NCBI RefSeq assembly: GCF_041814905.1
Contig: NZ_JBGXYA010000063.1
Span: 1 to 53,798 of the forward strand
Origin: Glaesserella sp041814905
GTDB lineage: Bacteria > Pseudomonadota > Gammaproteobacteria > Enterobacterales > Pasteurellaceae
Length of the DNA stretch: 53,798 nt
Direction: 5' to 3'
Shown one piece after another: positions 34,574 through 44,012 of this stretch; position 1 is the stretch's first letter, and each line of letters begins with the position of its first letter. A model generated the notes under the pieces. The model saw only the letters and a program-made list of their open reading frames with translations. It was not told the DNA's origin and did no database searches. A program made the translations under genes and the position numbers.

Positions 34574-35227
34574 TTAAATATTGACGAAATGATATATTTC
34601 ATCCCAACTTGAAAATACTTTTTGAGGTAAATAGTTTTCACTCAAATCAAAACTTTGTTTATGGATATTGAATCCTCTATCTTTCAAACATATAGTTTTC
34701 CAACCTAACTTATTAGGTGTAACAAAATCTTTTTTAGTGTTATCACCAATATAAGTATATTCATTACAGTCTAATTTTTCTTCGATCTTTAAGAAATTTA
34801 CTTCATTTGGTTTTTCACTTCCTATTTCTTCTGAAATAATGATTTCACTCATATAATCCGTCAGCCCAAGAGCTTGAATTTTATTTCGCTGAGAAATAGA
34901 TCTGCCATCCGTAATAATTGCAAATTTATGGGTAAAACTGACCGCTTGTAAAAATTTTTCCACACCGTCATATAGTTTAATATGAGGTATATGATATCTA
35001 TACCAATCTAATAACATTGCTAACGTTACTTCAGGATAAGAAGCCAAAATATATTCAAATACATTATCACCCGAATGATATAAACTTATCATTTTTTCAT
35101 ATAATTTTTGTGGATTATTTTTTTCTACTTGCTGAGAAATAAAATTATAACCCGATTTTAGAAAATCATACTCCGAATATAAGGTATCATCCAAATCAAA
35201 TACTATTGCTTTATTTTTCATAGTCAT
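34574..35227 (-). CDS. HAD-superfamily hydrolase in the capsule operon
   Basis: This 217-residue HAD phosphatase has motif I FDLDDTLYSE (nucleophile Asp11, acid Asp13), motif II in FAIITDGRS (about 103-111), a motif III Lys in SEEIGSEKPNEVNF and motif IV YIGDNTKKDF. A helical cap lies between motifs I and II. It overlaps the ATP-grasp gene by 17 bases (or 11 from a second ATG at 35221), so the two are translationally coupled. The substrate is unknown; a phosphorylated intermediate produced by or for the ATP-grasp partner is a guess. One uptake sequence near 34940 lies in this gene, the only full one I saw in the locus. Confidence 0.9.
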   Translation of the reverse strand: MTMKNKAIVFDLDDTLYSEYDFLKSGYNFISQQVEKNNPQKLYEKMISLYHSGDNVFEYILASYPEVTLAMLLDWYRYHIPHIKLYDGVEKFLQAVSFTHKFAIITDGRSISQRNKIQALGLTDYMSEIIISEEIGSEKPNEVNFLKIEEKLDCNEYTYIGDNTKKDFVTPNKLGWKTICLKDRGFNIHKQSFDLSENYLPQKVFSSWDEIYHFVNI

Positions 35228-36176
35228 GAACTAACACTTCCGCATCATACCTTAGCATAAGAAGATTATTTTCCCAATCATCAAAATCTTCTATCGACTC
35301 ATTTAACAAATATTCTTTAATACACCATTGTGGATAATTTGCACCGGCTAAATAACTTAATGGGTAACCGCCACCAAAACGTGGATTAATTTCAATTCCT
35401 AATATTTCTTCAGTATGTTTATGACAGAATACTTGAACGGTTAAACACCCCATCGCGCCGTCAATAAATTTAAGTTTATTTTTAAACTCATTGACAATTT
35501 TATTTTTCTTCGTCATCCCCTTATTAATTTCACCGGCACGAACAAAAATACGTTTTCTTGGCACAACACATTTTAAATTTGACGAACGATCAAAATAGCA
35601 GTCGACAGTGAATTCATCATATTCTTCAGGCGAAATATACTGCATAAACATTAACTTTTCGTTATTTAGATGTTCTGCTGTAATATCTGAATAACTATAT
35701 GCAGTAAAAATCCCTTTACTCAGACTCCCATCACAAGGTTTCGCAAATACGGGAAATTTTAGGTTATCTTTCGCATATTGCTTTGGAATATTAATACCAT
35801 AGTGGTCAAATAAATCATTTGTAAGACGCTTATCTCTACACTTTGTAATAAGAGAAAAATCACTCACTAATAATATAATACCTTTTTCTGCAAAATCCGC
35901 TTTATATTGGCTGAGTATTAATAATTCCGTATCAATCGTTGGCACTACCAATTTGATATTTTGTTTTAAACATAGTTTCAATAAAGAAGGAATATAATTT
36001 TCATCCGTCACTCGTGAAACTTGGAAATAACCATCTGAAACATGGCAAGCAGGAGCCAAAATAGGATTTAAATCCACTGTAAAGACTTTAGAGTCTGGAA
36101 AATATTGTTTTAGCTCTTTTTGAAACGCCTGAACCAGAGACACGCGTTGTCCCGCTGATGTAATAAGAATATTCAT
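35211..36176 (-). CDS. ATP-grasp family enzyme (carboxylate-amine ligase type) in the capsule operon
   Basis: This protein has 321 residues from ATG 36176, immediately after the PGT gene. The N-terminal half (NILITSAGQRVSLVQAF; later VVPTIDTELLILS) resembles the pre-ATP-grasp domain of CarB-like enzymes. The ATP-grasp core has FPVFAKPCDGSLSKGI (about 122-137) and the metal-binding EINPRFGGGYPLSYLAGANYP (about 272-292). Such enzymes join a carboxylate to an amine via an acyl phosphate. Placed among genes for a 4-amino sugar and a uronic acid, it could attach an amino acid to either. No family member with this exact job is known to me. Confidence 0.88.
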   Translation of the reverse strand: MNILITSAGQRVSLVQAFQKELKQYFPDSKVFTVDLNPILAPACHVSDGYFQVSRVTDENYIPSLLKLCLKQNIKLVVPTIDTELLILSQYKADFAEKGIILLVSDFSLITKCRDKRLTNDLFDHYGINIPKQYAKDNLKFPVFAKPCDGSLSKGIFTAYSYSDITAEHLNNEKLMFMQYISPEEYDEFTVDCYFDRSSNLKCVVPRKRIFVRAGEINKGMTKKNKIVNEFKNKLKFIDGAMGCLTVQVFCHKHTEEILGIEINPRFGGGYPLSYLAGANYPQWCIKEYLLNESIEDFDDWENNLLMLRYDAEVLVHDYEK

Positions 36177-36177
36177 A

Positions 36178-36777
36178 TTAGTCCTTTTTAGTTCCTTCAA
36201 ATCTTGGCATTGTTGCATCACCGGCTGCACTAATATCTTCTTTAGCAACCACTTTTTTTACTGTTTTCCATAAAATTTGAATATCCAACCATAATGATTG
36301 GTTTTCTACATACCAAGTATCTAATTCAAATTTTTGTTCCCAACTGATTGCATTTCGTCCGTTCACTTGTGCATAACCTGTAATACCTGGTCTTACATTA
36401 TGGCGTTTGCGCTGTTCTTCGTTATAGAGTGGAACATAATCCATTAAGAGAGGACGGGGACCAACCAGACTCATATCGCCTTTTAATACATTCCAGAGTT
36501 CAGGCAACTCATCTAAACTGGTTGATCGAAGCATTTTACCAAAATCTGTCAAACGCTCTGCATCCGGTAAAAGATTTCCTTTCTCATCAACTGCATCCTT
36601 CATCGTTCTGAATTTAATCATCTCAAAAGGCTTTCCGTCTAAACCTGGTCGAATTTGACGGAACAATACTGGTGAACCTAAGTTTTTTTTCACTTTATAT
36701 GCAATAAAAACATATAAAGGAGATAATATAATTAACCCCAAAAGCGAACCTAATATATCAATTAATCTTTTAAGCAT
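36178..36777 (-). CDS. Initiating phosphoglycosyl transferase (PglC/WcfS/WbgY-like)
   Basis: This monotopic enzyme moves a sugar-1-phosphate from UDP-sugar to undecaprenyl phosphate, starting each repeat unit. The 199-residue protein has one N-terminal re-entrant helix (LIDILGSLLGLIILSPLYVF), then PVLFRQIRPG, FEMIKFRTM, the catalytic Asp-Glu pair in SLDELPELWNVL (about 107-118) and SLVGPRPLL. It is the small PglC-type form, without the extra N-terminal domains of WbaP. I chose ATG 36777, which has AAGGTGG upstream; an ATG at 36798 would overlap the previous gene. Its acceptor lipid is the product of uppS. Confidence 0.94.
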   Translation of the reverse strand: MLKRLIDILGSLLGLIILSPLYVFIAYKVKKNLGSPVLFRQIRPGLDGKPFEMIKFRTMKDAVDEKGNLLPDAERLTDFGKMLRSTSLDELPELWNVLKGDMSLVGPRPLLMDYVPLYNEEQRKRHNVRPGITGYAQVNGRNAISWEQKFELDTWYVENQSLWLDIQILWKTVKKVVAKEDISAAGDATMPRFEGTKKD

Positions 36778-36787
36778 TTTGCCACCT

Positions 36788-37918
36788 TTAATTTCCATTA
36801 AGTAGATCGTGATAAGCTTTTAATGTTTTTTTAGCCATTATCTCACTAGTAAAACATTCCAATGCTTTTTGCTGACCGGCTACAGCAAATTCTTTTCTTT
36901 TCTTAGGATCAAGTATTAATTCATGCAGATAATCACGTAATTGTTCAATATTTCCGTTTTCAAAAATATAACCATTTTCGCCATGAGTAATTTGCTCATA
37001 AGCGCCCCCAGTATTACTTCTCACTACACAGCATCCCATTAACATTGCTTCAACAATAACCAAACCAAACCCTTCTACACGAGAAGGAAGGACCATAATA
37101 TCAATCATCGGATATATTTCTGTTAATGGTTGGAAAGGTAAAATTTTAACCATGTTATTCAACTGTGTCTCATCTATTTTTTGCTTTACCGCATTTAAAT
37201 GGCTTTCTGTTGAAGAACCCACAAAGATAATTTCAATGTTATCTTTTAATTCTGATGGTAAACCGCCTATTGCCTTTAATAAAATATCGTGTCCTTTATT
37301 ATATTCAAACGAAGCAACCAACCCGATAATTAACTTATCCGTTGAAATATGCTGATTAGTTTTTAATTGAAATTTTTCTTCTTCACTACTGTTTCTATAG
37401 TATTTACTTTTAGGTACGCCATTGTGAATTAGATATAAATCTTCACTACGATATCCATAACGATTCTTTAAGATATCGTAGACTTCTTGACTAATAGCAA
37501 TTTCTTTATTTGCTGGATAATCCAATATTGGTAACTTCTTATCTATACCATGCCGAGTTCTTATAAATTTAAGCCCTAAAAACTTAGGTATAAATGACAA
37601 TATTGGGGTATGCAAATGAATAATATCAAAATTATATTGTTTAAGTATTTTTCTACATTTCAAGATACTACGAATTAAATTAAATACATAAACTATCTTA
37701 CTTGTTTTATTAATCGGAAAATCAATTTCTATAAATTTTATTCCTGTATTTAGCAAACGATTAAATTGCCCTACATTTTCTTTAGACTCTTTATATCTCG
37801 CTCCGTAAGACAACAAATAAACATCATGTCCATTTTTTATAAGTTCTTCTGTAAGATCAATTAAATATGTTGTAACTCCACCAAGAAAAACAACTCTTGA
37901 AATCATTGCAATTTTCAT
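36788..37918 (-). CDS. Family 4 glycosyltransferase
   Basis: This 376-residue GT-B enzyme begins MKIAMISRVVFLGGVTTYLIDL and contains the C-terminal donor-binding signature SRVEGFGLVIVEAMLMGCCVV (the E-x7-E region, about 275-295). It is predicted to add one sugar of the repeat unit on the cytoplasmic side. Donor and linkage are not predictable. Base composition is markedly AT-rich. Confidence 0.92.
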   Translation of the reverse strand: MKIAMISRVVFLGGVTTYLIDLTEELIKNGHDVYLLSYGARYKESKENVGQFNRLLNTGIKFIEIDFPINKTSKIVYVFNLIRSILKCRKILKQYNFDIIHLHTPILSFIPKFLGLKFIRTRHGIDKKLPILDYPANKEIAISQEVYDILKNRYGYRSEDLYLIHNGVPKSKYYRNSSEEEKFQLKTNQHISTDKLIIGLVASFEYNKGHDILLKAIGGLPSELKDNIEIIFVGSSTESHLNAVKQKIDETQLNNMVKILPFQPLTEIYPMIDIMVLPSRVEGFGLVIVEAMLMGCCVVRSNTGGAYEQITHGENGYIFENGNIEQLRDYLHELILDPKKRKEFAVAGQQKALECFTSEIMAKKTLKAYHDLLNGN

Positions 37919-37920
37919 TT

Positions 37921-39198
37921 TTACCTCAAACCAATTACATTATCTTTATTTTTATAGTTATATTCTTTAACAACACAGAAAATAACAATCAGAAATACAG
38001 GGAGCCACACAATTGGTAATCGAAACACAGATGAAGGAACCCAAACTAACCAGCAAAAATTAGTTAATACAAAAGTAGAAAATACTTTCTGTGAAAAGTT
38101 GACAGCTCTACTTGTAAACACAACAAAAAACGAATACAAAATAAACAAAATAAATAGAACAAATCCAAAAAATCCGAATGCCAAATATATTTCAATAAAT
38201 AAACTATGCGGATTTGTATAACCTAATCCATAACTTAATGGAATTTTATCAAAGTATGCAGCATAGTCTCTTGGTCCATAACCTAACCAAATAACTTTAA
38301 AGTTATCAACAAAGGCTGTATATATCTCTGTTCTATAACCAACCGATTGATCTTGATCTAATGAAAATAATGCCAATAAAACCCTTTCTGCCGGACGTTC
38401 TAGCCAGCTAATTTGAGTTAAAGAATATAAAACCTGCTCTAACCATTCTAAATTAAATAAAAATAAAGAAATAACAAATGCAAAAAACACATATAACATC
38501 TTTAAAAACTTATTCGCATTCAAGAAAAGCACTAAAAAGACCATCATAAGATAGCTTAATAAAGCAGCTCGAGAAGCACTTACAAAAACAACCATTCCAG
38601 CTAAAGATAAGAGAAAATATCCAATCAATCTTATTTTCCTATCTTTTTGGTCTAAGATGTAAAAAAAAGAAACTACAGCAGCCAACGAAGCTATAACTAC
38701 TGCTTGGTCATTTGTATTAAAAAATAGTCCTTTATATGCTTCATCTAGAATACTTAATTCTTCATTTCCTGAAACAAATTGAAACCCAAAAACAAATTCA
38801 ATAACAAATGCGATTAATATTATTGATATCAAAACCAAAAGAAGCATTCTAATATTTTTATCTAATTCTTTATTATCTAAAAAAAGATAAAGATACAAAT
38901 ATAAAAATATCAGATAACCAAAGAAAAACACATCAAGAACTTTCTGTATAGAAAAACTTAGTAACGTTGATAGAATCCCAAAAGAAAAAATAAATAGAAA
39001 TATTACTATAGATAATAAAATTCTTTTATCTATGTTTACAGAAATAAGTGTGACAAGACCTAAAACAAAGTAAGCTCCTGCCAAACCTGTATCTAAACGA
39101 GGTACACCGATGTGGTTAGCTAACATAGGAGATAATAAAAGCAAGAGTAAGCTTATCCATAAGATTCCACTTTGAATAAAACTTTTACTAAGGCTCAT
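37921..39198 (-). CDS. wzy: Polysaccharide repeat-unit polymerase (Wzy-like)
   Basis: This 425-residue integral membrane protein has roughly eleven hydrophobic segments and one large extracytoplasmic loop (about 265-330) rich in Tyr and Asp. That loop contains GYRTEIYTAFVDNFKVIWLG and GLGYTNPHSLFIEIYL, the latter like the NPHN/HSxxL motif of the Wzy_C/O-antigen ligase family. It would join undecaprenyl-linked repeat units in the periplasm. Sequence identity among polymerases is always low, so the call rests on topology, the NPHS motif and being the only such gene in the locus. It overlaps the upstream glycosyltransferase by 11 bases. Confidence 0.85.
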   Translation of the reverse strand: MSLSKSFIQSGILWISLLLLLLSPMLANHIGVPRLDTGLAGAYFVLGLVTLISVNIDKRILLSIVIFLFIFSFGILSTLLSFSIQKVLDVFFFGYLIFLYLYLYLFLDNKELDKNIRMLLLVLISIILIAFVIEFVFGFQFVSGNEELSILDEAYKGLFFNTNDQAVVIASLAAVVSFFYILDQKDRKIRLIGYFLLSLAGMVVFVSASRAALLSYLMMVFLVLFLNANKFLKMLYVFFAFVISLFLFNLEWLEQVLYSLTQISWLERPAERVLLALFSLDQDQSVGYRTEIYTAFVDNFKVIWLGYGPRDYAAYFDKIPLSYGLGYTNPHSLFIEIYLAFGFFGFVLFILFILYSFFVVFTSRAVNFSQKVFSTFVLTNFCWLVWVPSSVFRLPIVWLPVFLIVIFCVVKEYNYKNKDNVIGLR

Positions 39199-40387
39199 TA
39201 TTACTTACCTCATGAATTAACTGATTAATAACCAAATATGAAGTTGGTCTAAAAAACTTCTCTTTCCCAATTTTTCGATTAATTTCTCGCATACGTTTTA
39301 ACTGTTCTTTATTATTTGCTATACCGCTCAACACACTCGATAATCCATGGAAATCTCCCGATAGATATTGAATTCCTCCGCCTTGCGCCAGTAAAGCTTG
39401 AACTTCTTTATTTTCCTGACAGCTTACAATAGGCAGACCACAACAAAAATAATCGGATAATTTATTTGTAACACTTTGCTCCGCCGTTTTCTTTAATGGA
39501 TTAATAGCAACATCTGATTCAACTAACATACTCATCGCTTCTTTATAAGAATGAGAGCCAAGAAAAGAAACATTAGAGCCCAATTCTTTATTTAAATCCT
39601 GCAATTTTTGTTCTTCCGGTCCACCACCAATGAATTGAATATCTACATATTGTTTACACAAAGGAGCAGCTCTTACTACTGTTTCTAAATCATAACTTCC
39701 TGACATAGTTCCAATATAAGTAACTAACAGCCTCTCCGATTCTTGTTTCTCATTATTTTTTTCATATAGTTCATCTGCTCCTATAAATACTACTTTAGCT
39801 AAGGTTTCAGGTAATTTGCGAATATTAGCTCTATCCAAATAGGTTTGAGAAACTGCAACTAAAGCATCTGCATAGCTATATGTTTTATTGGCATAATTAA
39901 CTATAGGTGATAATAATAGTTTTCCAATTGATGTTGAAAGCATTGGAATTGGACCCGCAATAGCTTCCGGCCAAATATCCTGAACATCAATAATTAATTT
40001 GTATCCTCTCTGACTTTTTAGTTTACCTAAAATATAATTCGTTTTGATTAATGGATAAGCTGAATAAGCCACATCAATTTTTTTATTGTAACTCAGCAAG
40101 AATTTTTCAAAATTCTTACAAAATATATTATGACTCATAAAACGCTGAATACTTACATTCGTTTTATAACCAGGTTCATCCAGTAAAACTACATCAACAT
40201 CATCTAATTTAGTAATGCTATCCCGCTGCTTTTTAAGAAAATGAGAAAATCGGCTAGTTACTAATGTCACATCAAATTCTTTGGATAACAATTTGGCAAT
40301 AGTAATAAAACGATTAGCTCCCGGCTCATCAGGAAATGTAAGATACGGTGCAACAAGTAAAATATGTTTTCTATTTTCTTCTAGCAT
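39188..40387 (-). CDS. Family 4-type glycosyltransferase
   Basis: The 399-residue protein begins KHILLVAPYLTFPDEPGANRF and has the segments DVQDIWPEAIAGP (about 146-158), LVTYIGTMSGSYDL and the donor-site region VNPL-like NPLKKTAEQSVTNKLSDYFCCGLPIVS (about 300-325). This is the WbuB/fucosyltransferase-like branch of GT4, where KxxxYFxxGxPI replaces the classical EX7E motif. The sugar added is not known. It overlaps wzx by 17 bases. Confidence 0.88.
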   Translation of the reverse strand: MLEENRKHILLVAPYLTFPDEPGANRFITIAKLLSKEFDVTLVTSRFSHFLKKQRDSITKLDDVDVVLLDEPGYKTNVSIQRFMSHNIFCKNFEKFLLSYNKKIDVAYSAYPLIKTNYILGKLKSQRGYKLIIDVQDIWPEAIAGPIPMLSTSIGKLLLSPIVNYANKTYSYADALVAVSQTYLDRANIRKLPETLAKVVFIGADELYEKNNEKQESERLLVTYIGTMSGSYDLETVVRAAPLCKQYVDIQFIGGGPEEQKLQDLNKELGSNVSFLGSHSYKEAMSMLVESDVAINPLKKTAEQSVTNKLSDYFCCGLPIVSCQENKEVQALLAQGGGIQYLSGDFHGLSSVLSGIANNKEQLKRMREINRKIGKEKFFRPTSYLVINQLIHEVSNNEP

Positions 40388-41684
40388 TTTTAAATCCTTT
40401 TATCCATTCAACAGCTTTCGTAACATCTTCTCTTTTGGGCACCAACATACTTAATGCCTTTGTATTCGTAACCTTATTAAATGCTCTCGCTCGTAAAATT
40501 AAATCACTAGTATAAGCAATTGATGTAGCAATGGCTGCGCCATAAATCCCCCACAATGGAATAAATATCAAATTTAAAATAAGATTAATTGAAAAAACCC
40601 AATAAGAATTATATAAATTTATATTTGCAAACCCTCTTGCGATTAGATCATTAGCAAGTACCCTCGAAGGAGTCCACGCTAATATTCCGGGTAATAGAAA
40701 TAACGCAATATAGAAAGAATCTACATATTCTACACCAAAAAAATATTTAAGAATAAGAGGTAAAAAAATAATAAAACCAACACCAATTATTGCAGTAACG
40801 ATTAAGGTAAATCTTGCTGCTTCTAAAGTAAGATATGCAACTTTTTGTTCGTCTTCACCATCACCGAATCGCTTTGATAATTTTGGTAATAAAATTGTAC
40901 TTACTGCTTGTGATGGCAGCCATAATTTTTCTACTAGTTGTGATCCAACTGTATAAACACCAACTAGCGCAGGGGAAGTAAAAGCACCTAATAATAATAA
41001 AGATGCTCGATAATTTAATAAGGTTACAATATTACTCACATGAGTTCTTAGACTATGCCCTAAAAAATTGTTTATAAATTCTTTAATAGGATACACCTCT
41101 ATACTAAACTCTTTGAATAAAATTGCTAATACAATAAATAATACTAACCAATTAGCAATAATAAAAGCATATAAAATAGATTCTACTGTTGCACCAATTA
41201 ATATTGCTATCATTACAACAACAAATAATACTATTGGCTGAACAATACATGCAAGATTGAATAATTTAAATTGCTGAATTCCTTGTAACAAGGATGGCAA
41301 AACAGTCAAAAACGTTAAAGGTAATAATGAAAGAGTTGACACATAAAACAATTCTAAAGGGATGTCTTGAAAGAAAAGCTCGCCGAAAAAATACAAAAAC
41401 AATACTGTTAATAAGCTACCTAAAATTGATACCACAGATAAAAATAAAAGATTAATATAAAATGCTTGATTTTTATTAATCATCCGTCTACCTAGACCAA
41501 AAATATTGGCATTTTGTATTCCGAATGTAATTATTTGTGACAACATAGAAGGAATCAATATTGCTAATGTATATTGTCCCATACCCAAGTTACCTAAATA
41601 ACGAGCAATAATAATTAAGGTTGCAACTTGTACTAAACCAACAAAAATCTGTCTAATAAAGACAGTGGAGACTAATCTCAACAT
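40371..41684 (-). CDS. wzx: Repeat-unit flippase (Wzx-like, MOP superfamily)
   Basis: This 437-residue protein has about twelve to fourteen membrane helices and few charged loops. It begins MLRLVSTVFIRQIFVGLVQVATLIIIARYLG, the standard start of polysaccharide-type flippases, and has TVGSQLVEKLWLPSQAVSTILLPKLSKRFG in the centre. It would turn undecaprenyl-linked repeat units from the inner to the outer face of the membrane for Wzy. It lies 2 bases after the GT4 before it. Confidence 0.92.
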   Translation of the reverse strand: MLRLVSTVFIRQIFVGLVQVATLIIIARYLGNLGMGQYTLAILIPSMLSQIITFGIQNANIFGLGRRMINKNQAFYINLLFLSVVSILGSLLTVLFLYFFGELFFQDIPLELFYVSTLSLLPLTFLTVLPSLLQGIQQFKLFNLACIVQPIVLFVVVMIAILIGATVESILYAFIIANWLVLFIVLAILFKEFSIEVYPIKEFINNFLGHSLRTHVSNIVTLLNYRASLLLLGAFTSPALVGVYTVGSQLVEKLWLPSQAVSTILLPKLSKRFGDGEDEQKVAYLTLEAARFTLIVTAIIGVGFIIFLPLILKYFFGVEYVDSFYIALFLLPGILAWTPSRVLANDLIARGFANINLYNSYWVFSINLILNLIFIPLWGIYGAAIATSIAYTSDLILRARAFNKVTNTKALSMLVPKREDVTKAVEWIKGFKNARRK

Positions 41685-41686
41685 AC

Positions 41687-42844
41687 TTACATATTCTCAT
41701 TTAAACATTGGCGATAAACTCGCTCCATGTTTTTTACAAAAGCTTTCTCTGCAAATCTCTCTATACAACGAGCTCTGATCGCTTCTGCATCATATTCATG
41801 ATAATCTTCTAAGAGATCAGAAATACCTTTAGCCAAAGACTCGACATTATTAACTTCAACAAAGATTCCATCACCTTCGACTAAAATTGATTCGGTTCCT
41901 CCACAACGAGTGGAGACTACCGGCAAACCTTGTGATAATGCTTCAATAGCAACGACACCAAAAGTTTCAATATGACTAGAGACGACATAAAAAAGGCTTT
42001 CTTGCATTAAATAACAAACTTCAGCTCGAGATAAACGACCAAGCAAAGTAACTTTTTCTTGTAGACCAAGTTCTGTAATTAGCTGCTCTAATCTTTCTTT
42101 TTGAGCACCGTTACCACCAATAGCTAATCTTAAATCAGGATGATTTTGATGAATTAAAGAAAATGCCCTAATTAACACATCAAACCCTTTTTTCTCATGT
42201 AAAAAACCAACTGCACAAATTTGATTTTTTTTAGGCTTAATCTGATAGTTATTTACAAAAAACTCATCTAATAAGTTAGGAATAACTTGCCAATCATCAC
42301 CAGTTAACTCTTGTTTTAAAGTTTCCGCCAAATTTGCACTCACTGCTATTTTAGCCTTAGCTAACTTTGCCGACGTTTTTAAAATATCCCATTTCCAGTT
42401 TTCAACTAATTTTCGTCCAAACACCGTACTATGTTCTGTAATACAAAATGGAATGTTATATTTTTCATAAATTTTTGCGGCTAAAGGACCAGCAGAAACG
42501 ATACTATGTACATGAATAAGATCCGGTTTTCCTTGCTCTTTTATATATTTTTCAAACGCAGTCAATCCTGCTTTTACCCATAAGTTTAAATCAATATAAG
42601 GAACCCGAGGGAACCAACGAACACCATGTTTTAAATAAGCAATAATGTCCCCATCTTCCCAAACTTCGATTTGAAAGGATCCTAAAATCACCTTCGCTCC
42701 AGATGTGAGCGAACGCAATTGAGGAACTACCACACCAACTTTCATCCCGGCTTTAGCTAAAGCTTTAGCTTGTTCTCTAAAAAAACTACCATTGAGATCG
42801 TTATCATTCAATGGATACCAGGAAGGCAAAAATAAAATATGCAT
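41687..42844 (-). CDS. Family 4 glycosyltransferase
   Basis: This 385-residue GT-B enzyme begins MHILFLPSWYPLNDNDLNGSFF and has HVHSIVSAGPLAAKI, CITEHSTVFGR and the clear donor signature HIETFGVVAIEALSQGLPVVST (about 289-310). The best general match is the WbaZ/AmsK-type group. Donor and acceptor are unknown. It abuts the preceding glycosyltransferase with no gap. Confidence 0.92.
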   Translation of the reverse strand: MHILFLPSWYPLNDNDLNGSFFREQAKALAKAGMKVGVVVPQLRSLTSGAKVILGSFQIEVWEDGDIIAYLKHGVRWFPRVPYIDLNLWVKAGLTAFEKYIKEQGKPDLIHVHSIVSAGPLAAKIYEKYNIPFCITEHSTVFGRKLVENWKWDILKTSAKLAKAKIAVSANLAETLKQELTGDDWQVIPNLLDEFFVNNYQIKPKKNQICAVGFLHEKKGFDVLIRAFSLIHQNHPDLRLAIGGNGAQKERLEQLITELGLQEKVTLLGRLSRAEVCYLMQESLFYVVSSHIETFGVVAIEALSQGLPVVSTRCGGTESILVEGDGIFVEVNNVESLAKGISDLLEDYHEYDAEAIRARCIERFAEKAFVKNMERVYRQCLNENM

Positions 42845-43954
42845 TTATAGATCCTTATAAATTGAAATCAATTTTTTAGCATAATTTTGTGGATCACACT
42901 CCGCTAGGATGAGGTGATAAGCATTATTTACATACTGTTCCGTTGTCTCCGGATTTTCGATTACTTCTTTAATCGCATTTGCCATAGCTTCCATATTACC
43001 TGGTTCAATAAGGTAGCCTGTTTGCCCATTAATAACAATCTCACCTATAGCGACTGCATCAAAAGAACATACCGGTACTTTCATTACCATTGCTTCTACA
43101 ATTGAATTTGAGAGCCCTGCACCGGAATCCCGATCCATAACCAGAGAGCTGACAAAAATATCTATTTGATCCATAAATGGTGAAATATCTTTCACGTTAC
43201 CCAAAAAAGTCACTTTATCGCTAATACCGAGTTCTACAGCTAATCTTTTTAATTCAGGTAAATGAGTTCCATCCCCACCAACAACAAAACGTACATTCTG
43301 TTTTAGGATATTATTATCTAAAAGATAATGAGCTAATCGAATAAATAAATCGACGCGTCTACTCTCTCTTAGAGCTGACAATGTCCCTATAACCAATTCT
43401 GATTTATTCAACGGTTTCATCGGTTTTTTTGTTGGAATCAAACGATAAGCGTTGTAAACATAAGATGTTCTATGTTCAGGAAAACCAAAACGGATTAGTT
43501 TTTGCTGCTCCCTTTTACAGTTTCCGATACCACGTACATCCATTTTGGTAAACATTGGAACAACTTTGGGGTAAGTATCTTTATCAATACCACGAGAAGT
43601 CCAAAATACTTTGATTTTATTACGATTTCTAGATAACAATTTTGCCAACCAAATAAATACAACAGGTCTTGCCATCTGGGAGTGGATGATATTAATGTCA
43701 TGCTGGTTAATTACTTTAACCATTTTCATAATATATTGAATTAACTTAAATGGATTACGGGTATGACATTCGGCTTCGAACTGTTCAACATTCATTTCTG
43801 CAATCACATCAGATACCGGACCTTTTTTCCCAAAAACAAAGACTTTATCCGTTACAGCTCGTAATTCTTTAGCTGCAATCATTGTCGCTATTTCTGTTCC
43901 CCCTACTTTACCCATGTCACTGACAAGAAGAACTCTAAAATCTGCTTTTTCCAT
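42845..43954 (-). CDS. Family 4 glycosyltransferase
   Basis: This 369-residue enzyme begins FRVLLVSDMGKVGGTEIATMIAAKEL and has the C-terminal donor region GAGLSNSIVEAMVMKVPVCSF (about 280-300). The GLSNSIVEAMA pattern is typical of capsule GT4 enzymes. It starts after the only sizeable gap inside the operon (136 bases, containing a long hairpin). Confidence 0.92.
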   Translation of the reverse strand: MEKADFRVLLVSDMGKVGGTEIATMIAAKELRAVTDKVFVFGKKGPVSDVIAEMNVEQFEAECHTRNPFKLIQYIMKMVKVINQHDINIIHSQMARPVVFIWLAKLLSRNRNKIKVFWTSRGIDKDTYPKVVPMFTKMDVRGIGNCKREQQKLIRFGFPEHRTSYVYNAYRLIPTKKPMKPLNKSELVIGTLSALRESRRVDLFIRLAHYLLDNNILKQNVRFVVGGDGTHLPELKRLAVELGISDKVTFLGNVKDISPFMDQIDIFVSSLVMDRDSGAGLSNSIVEAMVMKVPVCSFDAVAIGEIVINGQTGYLIEPGNMEAMANAIKEVIENPETTEQYVNNAYHLILAECDPQNYAKKLISIYKDL

Positions 43955-44012
43955 ATATTTATTCCAATATTCACTCTGACAATTTGTTATTTAGTTATAC
44001 TTAAATAAACAT

